Assembly: GCA_002363615.1 (NCBI GenBank) | Contig: DEWK01000019.1 | Span: forward strand, 62,001 to 126,000 | Length of the DNA stretch: 64,000 nt | Reading direction: 5' to 3' | Source: Lachnospira sp. UBA3212 | Lineage (GTDB): Bacteria; Bacillota; Clostridia; Lachnospirales; Lachnospiraceae | In this document: positions 24,803-33,524 of the stretch, in pieces | How the letters are laid out: every line of letters starts with the position of its first letter | How positions within the stretch are numbered: position 1 is the first letter of the stretch | Made by a program: the position numbers and the translations under genes | The notes under the pieces: generated by a model | What the model was told of the DNA's origin: nothing | Seen by the model: only the letters and a program-made list of their open reading frames with translations | The model's database searches: none

Positions 24803-27010
24803 ATGGAACAGGTAGAAAATAGAATGTCAGGACAAGTTCTGGTTCTGATCTACGGGAAAGAGGGAGGCGATTTAAGTCAACGTACCCTACGTTCCATCGA
24901 CCAGCAGACCTATAAAAATTACGTGATTGCTAGGTATGACGAGGAATTATTTTTGCCAGGGGGCGCTTTTTCTAAGGAAAATCTTTTAGAAAAAAAAGGA
25001 GTTCCAGACTACCTGGTGATGGTGAAAAATGGAGATCGTCTTCACAATCAAGCCATAGAAGAGATGGTTCGGGCAATGAAAGGAAGTCGTTTCGCTTATG
25101 TGGGAGTTCCGGTTTTTCAGGTTTCCTTCCGAGGACAGAAAAAAGTAGAAGATGCCCTACATCCTTTTGGAAAGATGTATCGAATTCAAAAACTCTTGCT
25201 TCACAAGGAACTTTGGGGCCTCTTGGGAAATCTGGATTTTGATCATTTTTCAGCGATTTTTGATTCCTTAAAGGGAAGTCAACTCTTTTCCGGACAGGAA
25301 ATTCAGGGGCATACCAGTGCCTATGACAATATGATCCCATTTAAACTTTGGAAGCCGGGAGTGAATGTCTTGTCCCTGCCGGTAAATCCCAACTATCGTC
25401 CTAAGGACTTATATGAGGAATTAGCGGCTTCATCCTGTGAATATGCCTGCTTTATTAGTGATAAGGCGGGAATGGAGCAGGAAGATATGAACCTTTTAAT
25501 TAAGGCCCTTGATCATGAACTAGATGCTCAGATCGCCAGTGCCTCTCCACTTCAAAGTCATGGAGACAAAATTGTAAGTACCAGCCCGGCTTGGCTTAGT
25601 ATTCCATTTACCAGACAGCATGTGGCTGATGTGGATGAATTTGATTTCTGTGATCTTCTCATTGAGAATAAGCTGTTCCGTAGAGAATACCTAATGAAGA
25701 AGTTAAAGAAGATGAAGGGAGATGTGGATCTTTCAGAGCAAGGGGTTTTATTTGCCAAGGACAAGAATAAGGTTAAGGTTCCAGATGCCCATGCCTATCT
25801 TTTCCAAGATGAAAAGAATTGGCAGTATCTCTTAAAGCGTGGAGAGAAGAAGAAGGTCATTCACTATCTTCAAAATCAAGCCAGTGCCCTAGAGGAGGAG
25901 AAAGCAAAGGAAAAGGCTTTGTTAAAAAAGCAACATAAGGAAGAGGTGGAACGCCTAAAGAGCCTTCCAACCAAAGACCAGGTGGCCTTTATTACCTCAC
26001 GGGCAGATGGAAAACTCTTAGAGAATATGCAGGCAGTCTATGATGCCTATCAGGGAGACAAGGTATTTTTTGCTAGAAAGTATCCACACAATGAGGAAGA
26101 AAAGAAAGAAGTACTAAACCTTCTTTATACTTCTAAGGTAGTAGTGATTGATAATTATACCGGTTACCTTAGAAATTATCCTTTAAAGCCGGAAACCAAG
26201 GTAATCCAAATCTGGCATGCCTGTGGTGCCTTTAAAAAGTTTGGTCTTGATGTGGCAAACTGTAATGTGAAAAAGGAAATAAAATCTCACAGACAGTACT
26301 ATGCAGCAATTGTTTCCTCTAAGGACGTGGTTCCAATTTATGCCAAGGCTTTTGGAATCGAGGAAAGAAGAGTACTTCCTTTGGGAACACCTAGAACCGA
26401 CCGACTTTTAGCGGCAGGATATATCGAAAAGCAAAAGCAGTTGCATCTTGAAAAACATCCGGAGGATGAAGGAAAGAAGATTTTGGTCTATGCGCCAACT
26501 TTTCGAGAGGGACCGGAGGGATATGTGGAGTATAAACCGGGGATTGACTGGGAGGCCCTGTCTCATTTCCTGGGGCCAAACAGAATCCTTTTGATTCACA
26601 ATCATCCAAATGTGGACTACGATTTGCTTGAGGGGAAGACCTATTATAATATTCGAAATGCCCAGGATGAAAATACCAATGATTTATTGGCAATTTGCGA
26701 TGTGGCTATGACAGACTATTCCTCCATTGTTTTCGAGGCGGCCCTTTTAAATAAGCCAATGATTTATTATTGTCCTGACTTAAAGGAATATAATCGGGAT
26801 TTTTATCCGAAATTCCCAGAGGGCATGTATGGAACCTGCACAGAAAATCAGCAGGAATTGTTTGTTGCCATTAGCAAGGCCTTTGGTCAGGAAGAGATCC
26901 CGGGCTTAAAGGAATTTAAGGAGAAGTACCTGGCAAGTTGCGATGGTAATTCAGCAAGAAGAGTAGCAGTTCTGATCACTAAATTGGTAGAGAGAAAGGA
27001 GCAAGAATGA
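24803..27010 (+). CDS. CDP-glycerol/ribitol phosphotransferase with N-terminal GT-A-like domain
   Basis: 735 residues. Residues ~10-330 resemble a degenerate GT2 fold (LVLIYGKEG, TLRSIDQQTYKNY) without a convincing DxD or nucleotide motif. A charged, coiled segment (~345-395) links to a Glyphos_transf domain: IWHACGAFKKFG (His472), APTFREG (565), HNHP (His599/601) and TDYSS (637). The WHxxGxxKKxG form is that of TagB/TarL-type enzymes, unlike the LQHGV group at 2351-9491. It overlaps tarI by four bases, so ribitol phosphate is a likely substrate (inference). AGGAGGAAG precedes the ATG. Confidence 0.88.
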   Translation: MEQVENRMSGQVLVLIYGKEGGDLSQRTLRSIDQQTYKNYVIARYDEELFLPGGAFSKENLLEKKGVPDYLVMVKNGDRLHNQAIEEMVRAMKGSRFAYVGVPVFQVSFRGQKKVEDALHPFGKMYRIQKLLLHKELWGLLGNLDFDHFSAIFDSLKGSQLFSGQEIQGHTSAYDNMIPFKLWKPGVNVLSLPVNPNYRPKDLYEELAASSCEYACFISDKAGMEQEDMNLLIKALDHELDAQIASASPLQSHGDKIVSTSPAWLSIPFTRQHVADVDEFDFCDLLIENKLFRREYLMKKLKKMKGDVDLSEQGVLFAKDKNKVKVPDAHAYLFQDEKNWQYLLKRGEKKKVIHYLQNQASALEEEKAKEKALLKKQHKEEVERLKSLPTKDQVAFITSRADGKLLENMQAVYDAYQGDKVFFARKYPHNEEEKKEVLNLLYTSKVVVIDNYTGYLRNYPLKPETKVIQIWHACGAFKKFGLDVANCNVKKEIKSHRQYYAAIVSSKDVVPIYAKAFGIEERRVLPLGTPRTDRLLAAGYIEKQKQLHLEKHPEDEGKKILVYAPTFREGPEGYVEYKPGIDWEALSHFLGPNRILLIHNHPNVDYDLLEGKTYYNIRNAQDENTNDLLAICDVAMTDYSSIVFEAALLNKPMIYYCPDLKEYNRDFYPKFPEGMYGTCTENQQELFVAISKAFGQEEIPGLKEFKEKYLASCDGNSARRVAVLITKLVERKEQE

Positions 27011-27717
27011 TATTTGCAGTTGTTTTAGCGGGAGGTGTTGGATCCCGAATGGGAAATGCGGAAAAGCCTAAGCAGTTTCTTACCATCGGTGGAAAACCGG
27101 TGTTGATTCACACCATTGAGCGCTTTTTTGTACATCCGGGATTTGAAAAAGTCATCGTTCCTTGTGTAAAGGAGTGGAAGGCTTATACCTCAAATTTAGT
27201 GGAAAAGTATTTTCCGGGCCAGGACAGAATTGTGGTAATCGAAGGTGGTTCCACCAGAAATGAAACCATTATGAATGCCATTGATTATATTGACCAGGCA
27301 GGCCAGTTAAATGAGGAAACCATAATTGTCACCCATGATTCCGTTCGTCCTTTTGTTACCAGCCGAATGATTGATGATAATATTGAGGCAGTGAAAAAAT
27401 ATGGAGCCTGTAATACGGTGACTCCAGCCACAGACACCATTGTGGAAAGTCAGGATGGAAAGGTTATTTCCAATATTCCGGACAGACGCCAGATGTTTCA
27501 GGGACAGACTCCTCAGTCCTTTCGTGCAGTGACTCTTAAGAAGGCGTATGAGTCTTTAACAGAGGAAGAAAAGGAAATATTAACGGATGCTTGCAAGATT
27601 TTGGTAATGAAGCAGGTACCGGTAGCCATGGTATTGGGAGAGGTTTATAACATTAAGATTACCTATCCATATGACATGCGAGTTGCAGAAAGCCTTTTAA
27701 AGATGACGCTGGAATAG
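27007..27717 (+). CDS. tarI: Ribitol-5-phosphate cytidylyltransferase (IspD/TarI family)
   Basis: Forms CDP-ribitol from D-ribitol-5-phosphate and CTP. The 236-residue protein has the IspD-superfamily motif LAGGVGSRMG with the lysine-containing EKPKQF, then HDSVRPFV and the closing NIKITYPYD. IspD is close in sequence, but tarJ 19 bases downstream and the phosphotransferase upstream make TarI far more likely. The start overlaps the upstream stop (ATGA). Confidence 0.92.
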   Translation: MIFAVVLAGGVGSRMGNAEKPKQFLTIGGKPVLIHTIERFFVHPGFEKVIVPCVKEWKAYTSNLVEKYFPGQDRIVVIEGGSTRNETIMNAIDYIDQAGQLNEETIIVTHDSVRPFVTSRMIDDNIEAVKKYGACNTVTPATDTIVESQDGKVISNIPDRRQMFQGQTPQSFRAVTLKKAYESLTEEEKEILTDACKILVMKQVPVAMVLGEVYNIKITYPYDMRVAESLLKMTLE

Positions 27718-27736
27718 GGTCGTAAGAGGAAGAGAT

Positions 27737-28759
27737 ATGTTGAATACTGTTTATCGTCTGGTTGCACCAAGACGAATTGAAGTAGAATTTAATGAAATAA
27801 ACGTGGATCAGGAAACGCTGATTGTTCGTCCCAAGTACCTGTCTATTTGTAATGCAGATCAGCGTTACTATCAAGGAAATCGTCCGGCAGAGGTCTTTTT
27901 AAATAAGCTTCCTATGGCCTTGATTCATGAGTGTGCAGGTCAGGTAGTCTATGACCCTAAGGGGGAATACAAACCGGGTACCCCGGTGGTGGTGGTTCCG
28001 AATACCCCTACAGAGGAAGATGCTCTTTATGGAGAAAATTATCTCCCTTCCGCAAAGTTTAGAGGGTCTGGATTTGACGGTTTTATGCAAGATACCATTG
28101 CCAGCAAAAGGGACCGGGTGATTCCTTTGCCGACAGGGATCCATCCTTATGTATCGGCATTTACAGAATTTGTTAGCGTAGGTGTTCATGCAATCGGTCG
28201 CTTTGACCAGATTGCCCACCATAAGAGGGACCAGATTGCAGTCTTTGGAGATGGTAATCTAGGGTATGTGGTGGCAACCCTTTATCATGCCTTGCACCCG
28301 GAGGCAGAAATATCGGTGATCGGCTTAAATGAAGATAAGCTTCAAAACTTTACCTTTGCCCATGGCTATTTGGCTCATGAGTTACCAAAGGATTTTGCCT
28401 TTGATCATGGGTTTGAATGTGTAGGAGCCAACGGGGCTGAGATTGCAATCAATCAGTTGATTGACCATATTCGCCCAGAAGGAACCATTTCCCTTTTAGG
28501 TGTATCGGAGCAGAAATCTGCCATTAATACTAGAATGGTTCTTGAAAAAGGACTTCGCTTGTTTGGAAGTTCAAGAAGTGGCCGAGAAGATTTCCTTAGG
28601 GTTATGGAAATCTATCATAAATACCCAAAGGTGATGAGTGATTTAGAGCAGATTGTGGGAACGGTGATTCCGGTAAAAAACATTGATGATATGCATCGTG
28701 CCTTTGAGGCGGATATTCATAAGTCAATGGGTAAAACCATTATGGAATGGTTGGTATAA
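27737..28759 (+). CDS. tarJ: Ribulose-5-phosphate reductase
   Basis: Zinc-dependent, NADPH-linked medium-chain dehydrogenase that reduces D-ribulose-5-phosphate to ribitol-5-phosphate for TarI. The 340-residue protein shows the catalytic-zinc Cys in SICNADQRYYQG, HECAG with His/Glu, and a Rossmann segment VFGDGNLGYVVA. The RYYQGNR stretch is typical of TarJ. Paired with tarI as in ribitol teichoic-acid loci of Staphylococcus and Bacillus. Confidence 0.92.
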   Translation: MLNTVYRLVAPRRIEVEFNEINVDQETLIVRPKYLSICNADQRYYQGNRPAEVFLNKLPMALIHECAGQVVYDPKGEYKPGTPVVVVPNTPTEEDALYGENYLPSAKFRGSGFDGFMQDTIASKRDRVIPLPTGIHPYVSAFTEFVSVGVHAIGRFDQIAHHKRDQIAVFGDGNLGYVVATLYHALHPEAEISVIGLNEDKLQNFTFAHGYLAHELPKDFAFDHGFECVGANGAEIAINQLIDHIRPEGTISLLGVSEQKSAINTRMVLEKGLRLFGSSRSGREDFLRVMEIYHKYPKVMSDLEQIVGTVIPVKNIDDMHRAFEADIHKSMGKTIMEWLV

Positions 28760-28782
28760 ATTTGTTGTGGGGGTAATCATCC

Positions 28783-30126
28783 ATGTTATTTGGAAAACAT
28801 TTTGCCTTTTCGGTGGTAATGGCTGTTCATAATACGGAAGGCTATGTAAGAGAGGCAATTGAAAGTGTGATTGCACAGGATTTTGGTTTTGCAAACATTG
28901 AATTGATTTTAATTGATGATGCTAGTGAAGACGGGAGTTTGGCGATTCTTGAGGAATATCGGAATGCCTATCCGAACCAGATTAAGTTAATAAAAAATGC
29001 CAGAAATCTTGGGGTTAGCGCTAGCAGAAATCGAGGTATTTTAGAGGCTAAGGGAACTTATATTTCCTGCCTAGATTCCGATGACCGTTTAGAAAAGACA
29101 GCTATGACCAAGGTTTGGAAATTCTTTTCTAAGCACAAAAGGGAGACCCATGTGGTTTCCCTTCCAATTTGGTATTTTGAGGGAAGGGATGAGGCACATG
29201 CCTTGAATTATAAGTTTCGAACCAGTCGGGTCATTCACTTAGAAAAGGAACCTTGGATGATACAGATGCATATTTCTTCTTCTTTTGTGAAGCGGAATGT
29301 TTTAAAAAAGCATTTGTTTGATGAGACCATGCGTTATGGAGAGGACGCTTATGTTTTAGCCCAGATCTTCTTAGAAAAGCCATTTTTAGGAGTGATTAGT
29401 GACAGTGTATACTTTTACCGGAGTCGGGCCGATGAGTCTTCCGCCCTTCAAAAGGCAAAGGGAAGCAAGGAAAGCCTGGTAGAATTGGTGCCAAAGGTTT
29501 ACCTGCCACTGTTAGAGCAGGCCTTAACAAAACTAGGACGAATCCCAGAATTTCTTCAGGCAACCATTCTATATGATCGAATTTGGCGGATGAAGATTAA
29601 GAGTCTTGTGGGACGGGAGGATGGAGAGGAATTAATGGAGGTTTTTTGGAAAGGCATGGACGATGTTTTGCCTGCCATTGAGGAAGACATTATTTTACAT
29701 TGTCGATTCATAAATTCATTCCAAAAGGAATACCTCTTAAGAAGAAAGTTTGGAAGACTTCCGGATTGGAAGATTATTCACCTGGAAAATCAATCGATGA
29801 TTTTTTATTCGGACTATCTAGTGGAGATTACAAAGCGGGATAAGTTGAAAATCTATGAAAAGCATGGTAAAATCTATGGGATTTTACGGACACATTTCCC
29901 ATTGGAACGCATAAAAATAGCTCTTTTTTTGGGGGAAAAGGAGCTGGAAGTGAATTTTGTAGATCAGGAAGAATCGGGCATCTGGAACATGGGTGTTCAG
30001 GTGGCCAGGGACTTGGGAGTTGAATGTAAAGAAGATTATCCGAAGGGATTAAAGGCAGGTGACCTTACCTGTAAGCTTCAGATCGATGAAATTGTAAGAA
30101 CGTTAGATGTAAAAGTCGAGGTGTAA
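28783..30126 (+). CDS. GT2 glycosyltransferase with C-terminal beta domain (TarS/TarP-like layout)
   Basis: 447 residues: a GT-A domain (1-~310) with SVVMAVHNTEGYV, IDDASEDGS, SASRNRGI and DSDD, then about 130 residues of beta-rich sequence. GT2 plus C-terminal beta domain recalls TarS/TarP enzymes that put GlcNAc on poly(ribitol phosphate); its place right after tarIJ supports a teichoic-acid decorating role, but identity is inference. GGGGGTAATC is the RBS. The 132-residue gene downstream resembles an isolated beta module. Confidence 0.8.
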   Translation: MLFGKHFAFSVVMAVHNTEGYVREAIESVIAQDFGFANIELILIDDASEDGSLAILEEYRNAYPNQIKLIKNARNLGVSASRNRGILEAKGTYISCLDSDDRLEKTAMTKVWKFFSKHKRETHVVSLPIWYFEGRDEAHALNYKFRTSRVIHLEKEPWMIQMHISSSFVKRNVLKKHLFDETMRYGEDAYVLAQIFLEKPFLGVISDSVYFYRSRADESSALQKAKGSKESLVELVPKVYLPLLEQALTKLGRIPEFLQATILYDRIWRMKIKSLVGREDGEELMEVFWKGMDDVLPAIEEDIILHCRFINSFQKEYLLRRKFGRLPDWKIIHLENQSMIFYSDYLVEITKRDKLKIYEKHGKIYGILRTHFPLERIKIALFLGEKELEVNFVDQEESGIWNMGVQVARDLGVECKEDYPKGLKAGDLTCKLQIDEIVRTLDVKVEV

Positions 30127-30128
30127 TT

Positions 30129-30527
30129 ATGATTTATCAGGGTGAAAAGGATCTTTGTTATTACAATGAGGAAAAGAAAAAACATAAGCTTTACTATTTG
30201 AAATGCCAGATTGATCGCCTGGAAAAAGGGCCTAAGGGTCTTACCATTGCCGGTAGTTTAAATGGAAATTTTTCTGCCAAAATTGCAAAACATTATTTGG
30301 TGGATCGGTATAGGACGGTTCCTATTACGCCGGAAGAAACATTTGAAATTTATCTGGAGGATTTTGAAGACTATCGAGACCATAAGATTCAGGTGATTGC
30401 AGAAACGGATGTCTTTGTAAAGGCGGCTCAACTTTTATTTCCGGAAGAACTGGAGAAAAAGCTTTCTGCAGAAGGTCAGGGAGATTATTACGATAGTAAG
30501 CAAAGAATGCTTGTGATAGAAAGGTAG
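30129..30527 (+). CDS. Small beta-rich protein of unknown function
   Basis: 132 residues, no signal peptide, no membrane helix, no catalytic signature that I recognise. Alternating hydrophobic strands (LTIAGSLNGNF, IQVIAETDVFV) resemble the beta-rich N-terminal modules of the TagF-like paralogues at 2351-9491. It lies 2 bases after a glycosyltransferase stop and 4 before the next gene, so it is co-translated with them. It may be a detached polymer-binding or scaffold domain (inference). Confidence 0.6.
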   Translation: MIYQGEKDLCYYNEEKKKHKLYYLKCQIDRLEKGPKGLTIAGSLNGNFSAKIAKHYLVDRYRTVPITPEETFEIYLEDFEDYRDHKIQVIAETDVFVKAAQLLFPEELEKKLSAEGQGDYYDSKQRMLVIER

Positions 30528-30531
30528 TAAC

Positions 30532-31911
30532 GTGGCAAATATTAGATTACATGGTAGTGAGCTTTTGATTGGCTTGCAGCTGAACGAAGAATATATCAAT
30601 CAATATGCGGCAGAGCAGACCGATGGGAATGCAGCGATGGATTTAAATTATGAGGTGGACCGGGATTATCTTTGGACTTCCGCTTGTTCTATGGCTTCCC
30701 ATAAGAAACTCTGTGAGAAATTGGATCCAAAGTATTTTAATGACACCAACCGTATCTTCCGTATGGATTACGAGAAGAATATGGAGGCTTATATTGCACA
30801 GAACCCGATGGATTATCTGGTCCTGGATCTCTTTTATACCTACCAGGCCAGTCTTGCTATTTTAGATGGGGAGATTTATACCTGTAACGGTGCTTTAAAG
30901 CATAGTGAATTCTATGTAGACTATCGGAAAGAATTTCGTATTGTGCCATTTGAAGAATTGCCAGAGGAAGAATGGCATTCCTATATGGACAAGTATATTG
31001 CCATGATTTCTAAGTACTACGATAAGGATCATATGATCCTGGTTCGTAGTAATTACGCCAAGGAATATGTGGAAGGCCAGAAGGTAGCGACCTGGGAGCG
31101 TGATGATGTGGATATCCACAATCAAGGGCTTCGTAGGTTAGAGGATTATTTTATTCAAAAGACGGACTGCTATAGCATTGACCTGGCTAAGTATTATCGA
31201 ATCGCCATGCATCCGAAAAAGGGATTGATAGAGACCAATTTTGAGAAGGAGTTTTTTAAGGTTGCTGCCTCTCAGATTTATAAGATTATTGAGGAGACCC
31301 CGAAGCAGAGGGTTTTTGATGCAGAACCTTACAGTAAACTTTTATCCAACTACGTAGCTCACTTTGAAGAAGGCAATATTTTAGATGAAAATGGTTATTG
31401 TCTTCAACAAAAAGATTTGGTGGATAGTCTTGTTCTTACCATGAACAAATGGTGTGTAGAGCGTTACTGGAATGACTTTACCAAGATGAAGGAGATGGAG
31501 CCTAAGAACTTGGAGGAAATCCTAACGAAGTATGATTTTTGGTGTTCCATTGATCTGCATGATATGATACAGGCAATCATTGCCGTTCAAAACAAGGACC
31601 TTTACAATGAAAAGGTGAATTATCAGGTGCTGGCGAAGTTTGAGAATAATTATCGGGAAGACCTTATGGGCCTTATTGCCATGGAGGTAAAACAAGTCTT
31701 TGACCTTCCGGTACAAAAGGTAACGATTGATAATGCAGGAATCTATCAGAAGTTTCTACTTTACTACAAGAATAAAGACAAGAAGTCCTTTAAGCGTTAT
31801 CAGAAAGAATTGGACAAGGAATTAAAGCACACATTTAATATGAGAAGAGAAGAACTTATGAGAATCTTCCCAAAGAAAGAAGATCTGGATCGCATTTTGC
31901 GTTCTATGTAA
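30532..31911 (+). CDS. Putative SGNH-like (DUF6270-type) protein
   Basis: 459 residues, soluble, starting at GTG 30532. The N-terminus IRLHGSELL could be an SGNH block I (Gly-Ser), and DYLVLDLFYTYQ, a 'K/M-D-K-Y' helix region and an HPKKGLIE segment resemble the general pattern of DUF6270 proteins found in surface-glycan loci; this comparison is from memory and not certain. The C-terminal ~190 residues are helical and charged. It could esterify or de-esterify the polymer, but no activity can be claimed. It sits directly before the ABC exporter genes. Confidence 0.5.
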   Translation: MANIRLHGSELLIGLQLNEEYINQYAAEQTDGNAAMDLNYEVDRDYLWTSACSMASHKKLCEKLDPKYFNDTNRIFRMDYEKNMEAYIAQNPMDYLVLDLFYTYQASLAILDGEIYTCNGALKHSEFYVDYRKEFRIVPFEELPEEEWHSYMDKYIAMISKYYDKDHMILVRSNYAKEYVEGQKVATWERDDVDIHNQGLRRLEDYFIQKTDCYSIDLAKYYRIAMHPKKGLIETNFEKEFFKVAASQIYKIIEETPKQRVFDAEPYSKLLSNYVAHFEEGNILDENGYCLQQKDLVDSLVLTMNKWCVERYWNDFTKMKEMEPKNLEEILTKYDFWCSIDLHDMIQAIIAVQNKDLYNEKVNYQVLAKFENNYREDLMGLIAMEVKQVFDLPVQKVTIDNAGIYQKFLLYYKNKDKKSFKRYQKELDKELKHTFNMRREELMRIFPKKEDLDRILRSM

Positions 31912-31921
31912 TGGAGTAAAT

Positions 31922-32722
31922 ATGAAGGGTTATATCAAAGGTTTTCTAAAGTATCGGTTCCTCTTACAGGAGTTGGTAAAAAAAGGGATTAAATTAAAAT
32001 ATCGCAGATCTTATCTGGGAATTATCTGGTCATTCATCGAACCATTGCTAACTACTATCGTATTGACGATTGTCTTTAGTACTATTTTGGAGAAAAACAT
32101 TCAGGCATTTCCGGTATATATTTTAACCGGTCGTTTGCTTTATAGTTTTTTCAATCAGGCGACCAATGCCGCCATGAAATCCATTCGGGCTAACCAGAGC
32201 ATGATCAAGAAGGTGTATGTGCCAAAGTATTTGTATCCGCTGGCCTCTTGCATGTATAATTATGTGATTTTCCTAATCTCTTTGATTGTCTTAGTGGGAG
32301 TGTCAGGAATTTATATTTCCATGGGAAAAATTCATTTGACTTCGTATGCCTTTTTGGCCATTATCCCTGTGATTAATCTCTTTATCCTGGCCTACGGAGT
32401 GGGACTGATTCTAGCTACAATTTCCGTTTTCTTCCGGGATATGGAGTATATGTGGTCGGTATTTGTTATGATTATCATGTATGCATCTGCTATTTTCTAT
32501 GATGCAAATCGAATGCTTCAGGCAAGCGATGCTTGGAAGGGATATTTATTAAAGTTAAATCCCCTCTTTTGCATTATCCATAATTTCCGTAATTGTATTT
32601 ATTATGGCAAGATGATGAGTGTTCATATGCTCATGTATTCCTTCGGTTTTTCCATTGTTTGTTTAATCGTAGGGTTAGTATTATTTAAAAAGAAGCAGGA
32701 TAAATTTATCCTTTATATCTAA
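31922..32722 (+). CDS. tagG: Teichoic acid/polysaccharide ABC exporter permease (TagG-like)
   Basis: 266 residues with six membrane helices of the ABC2 type. The N-terminal amphipathic region ELVKKGIKLKYRRSYLGIIWSFIEPL is a hallmark of TagG/Wzm permeases that export undecaprenyl-pyrophosphate-linked polymers. The ATPase gene follows after 16 bases. Typical length. Confidence 0.9.
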   Translation: MKGYIKGFLKYRFLLQELVKKGIKLKYRRSYLGIIWSFIEPLLTTIVLTIVFSTILEKNIQAFPVYILTGRLLYSFFNQATNAAMKSIRANQSMIKKVYVPKYLYPLASCMYNYVIFLISLIVLVGVSGIYISMGKIHLTSYAFLAIIPVINLFILAYGVGLILATISVFFRDMEYMWSVFVMIIMYASAIFYDANRMLQASDAWKGYLLKLNPLFCIIHNFRNCIYYGKMMSVHMLMYSFGFSIVCLIVGLVLFKKKQDKFILYI

Positions 32723-32738
32723 TTGAGAGGAAGTGCAA

Positions 32739-33485
32739 ATGGCAAGAAAAGATGTGGCGCTGGATGTATCTCATGTTAGCATGCGCTTTAACTTAAGCTC
32801 TGAAAAAGTTGATAATTTAAAGGAATATATTGTAAAGTCCATGAAAAAGGAAATCCACCGGGATGAATTTTGGGCCCTAAAGGATGTATCCTTTACTCTT
32901 AGACCGGGGGACCGTTTAGGAATTCTGGGATTAAATGGTGCCGGTAAATCTACCCTCTTAAAGGTGATTGCCGGAGTGTTTAAACCTACCAAGGGAAAGG
33001 TAATCAAGAAGGGGATCATGGCTCCTATGTTGGAATTAGGTGCTGGTTTTGATCCTCAATATACAGGGGAAGAAAACATCTACCTGTATGGTTCTGTTTT
33101 AGGATTATCCAAGGATTTCTTAAAGTCTAAGTATGATGAAATTGTGGAGTTTTCAGAACTGGGGAATTTTATCCATGTACCTTTAAAGAATTATTCCTCT
33201 GGTATGAAGGCAAGACTTGGATTTTCCATCGTGACTCAAGTAAAACCGGATATCCTAATTCTAGATGAGGTTTTAGCGGTTGGAGACGCTAAATTCCGTG
33301 CCAAGAGTGAGGCTAAGATTATGGAAATGTTTGACCAGGGAGTCACGGTATTGTTCGTATCCCATTCCTTAGCTCAGGTGCAGAGACTTTGTAACAAGGC
33401 CATTCTGTTAGAGCATGGTCAGATTATTTCTGCAGGAGAAATCGATGAGGTTTCGAAGATTTACGAAAGCAAGACAGGTTTTTAA
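32739..33485 (+). CDS. tagH: Teichoic acid/polysaccharide ABC exporter ATPase (TagH-like)
   Basis: 248 residues: Walker A GLNGAGKST, Q-loop region, signature YSSGMKARL, Walker B ILILDEVLAVGD and the H-loop SHS. The SSGMxxRLxFS form and the N-terminal WALKDVSF are typical of TagH/Wzt. There is no C-terminal polymer-binding extension. ATG 32739 is chosen because GAGAGGAAG ends at 32733, where an in-frame GTG begins. Confidence 0.9.
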   Translation: MARKDVALDVSHVSMRFNLSSEKVDNLKEYIVKSMKKEIHRDEFWALKDVSFTLRPGDRLGILGLNGAGKSTLLKVIAGVFKPTKGKVIKKGIMAPMLELGAGFDPQYTGEENIYLYGSVLGLSKDFLKSKYDEIVEFSELGNFIHVPLKNYSSGMKARLGFSIVTQVKPDILILDEVLAVGDAKFRAKSEAKIMEMFDQGVTVLFVSHSLAQVQRLCNKAILLEHGQIISAGEIDEVSKIYESKTGF

Positions 33486-33524
33486 TACCCTTCTAGTATC
33501 ATTTATCAAAGGATTGATCCATCT

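Noticed and set aside
27007..27717. Assignment of this gene as ispD of the isoprenoid pathway
   Set aside because: Sequence is close, but the adjacent tarJ and phosphotransferase genes favour TarI.
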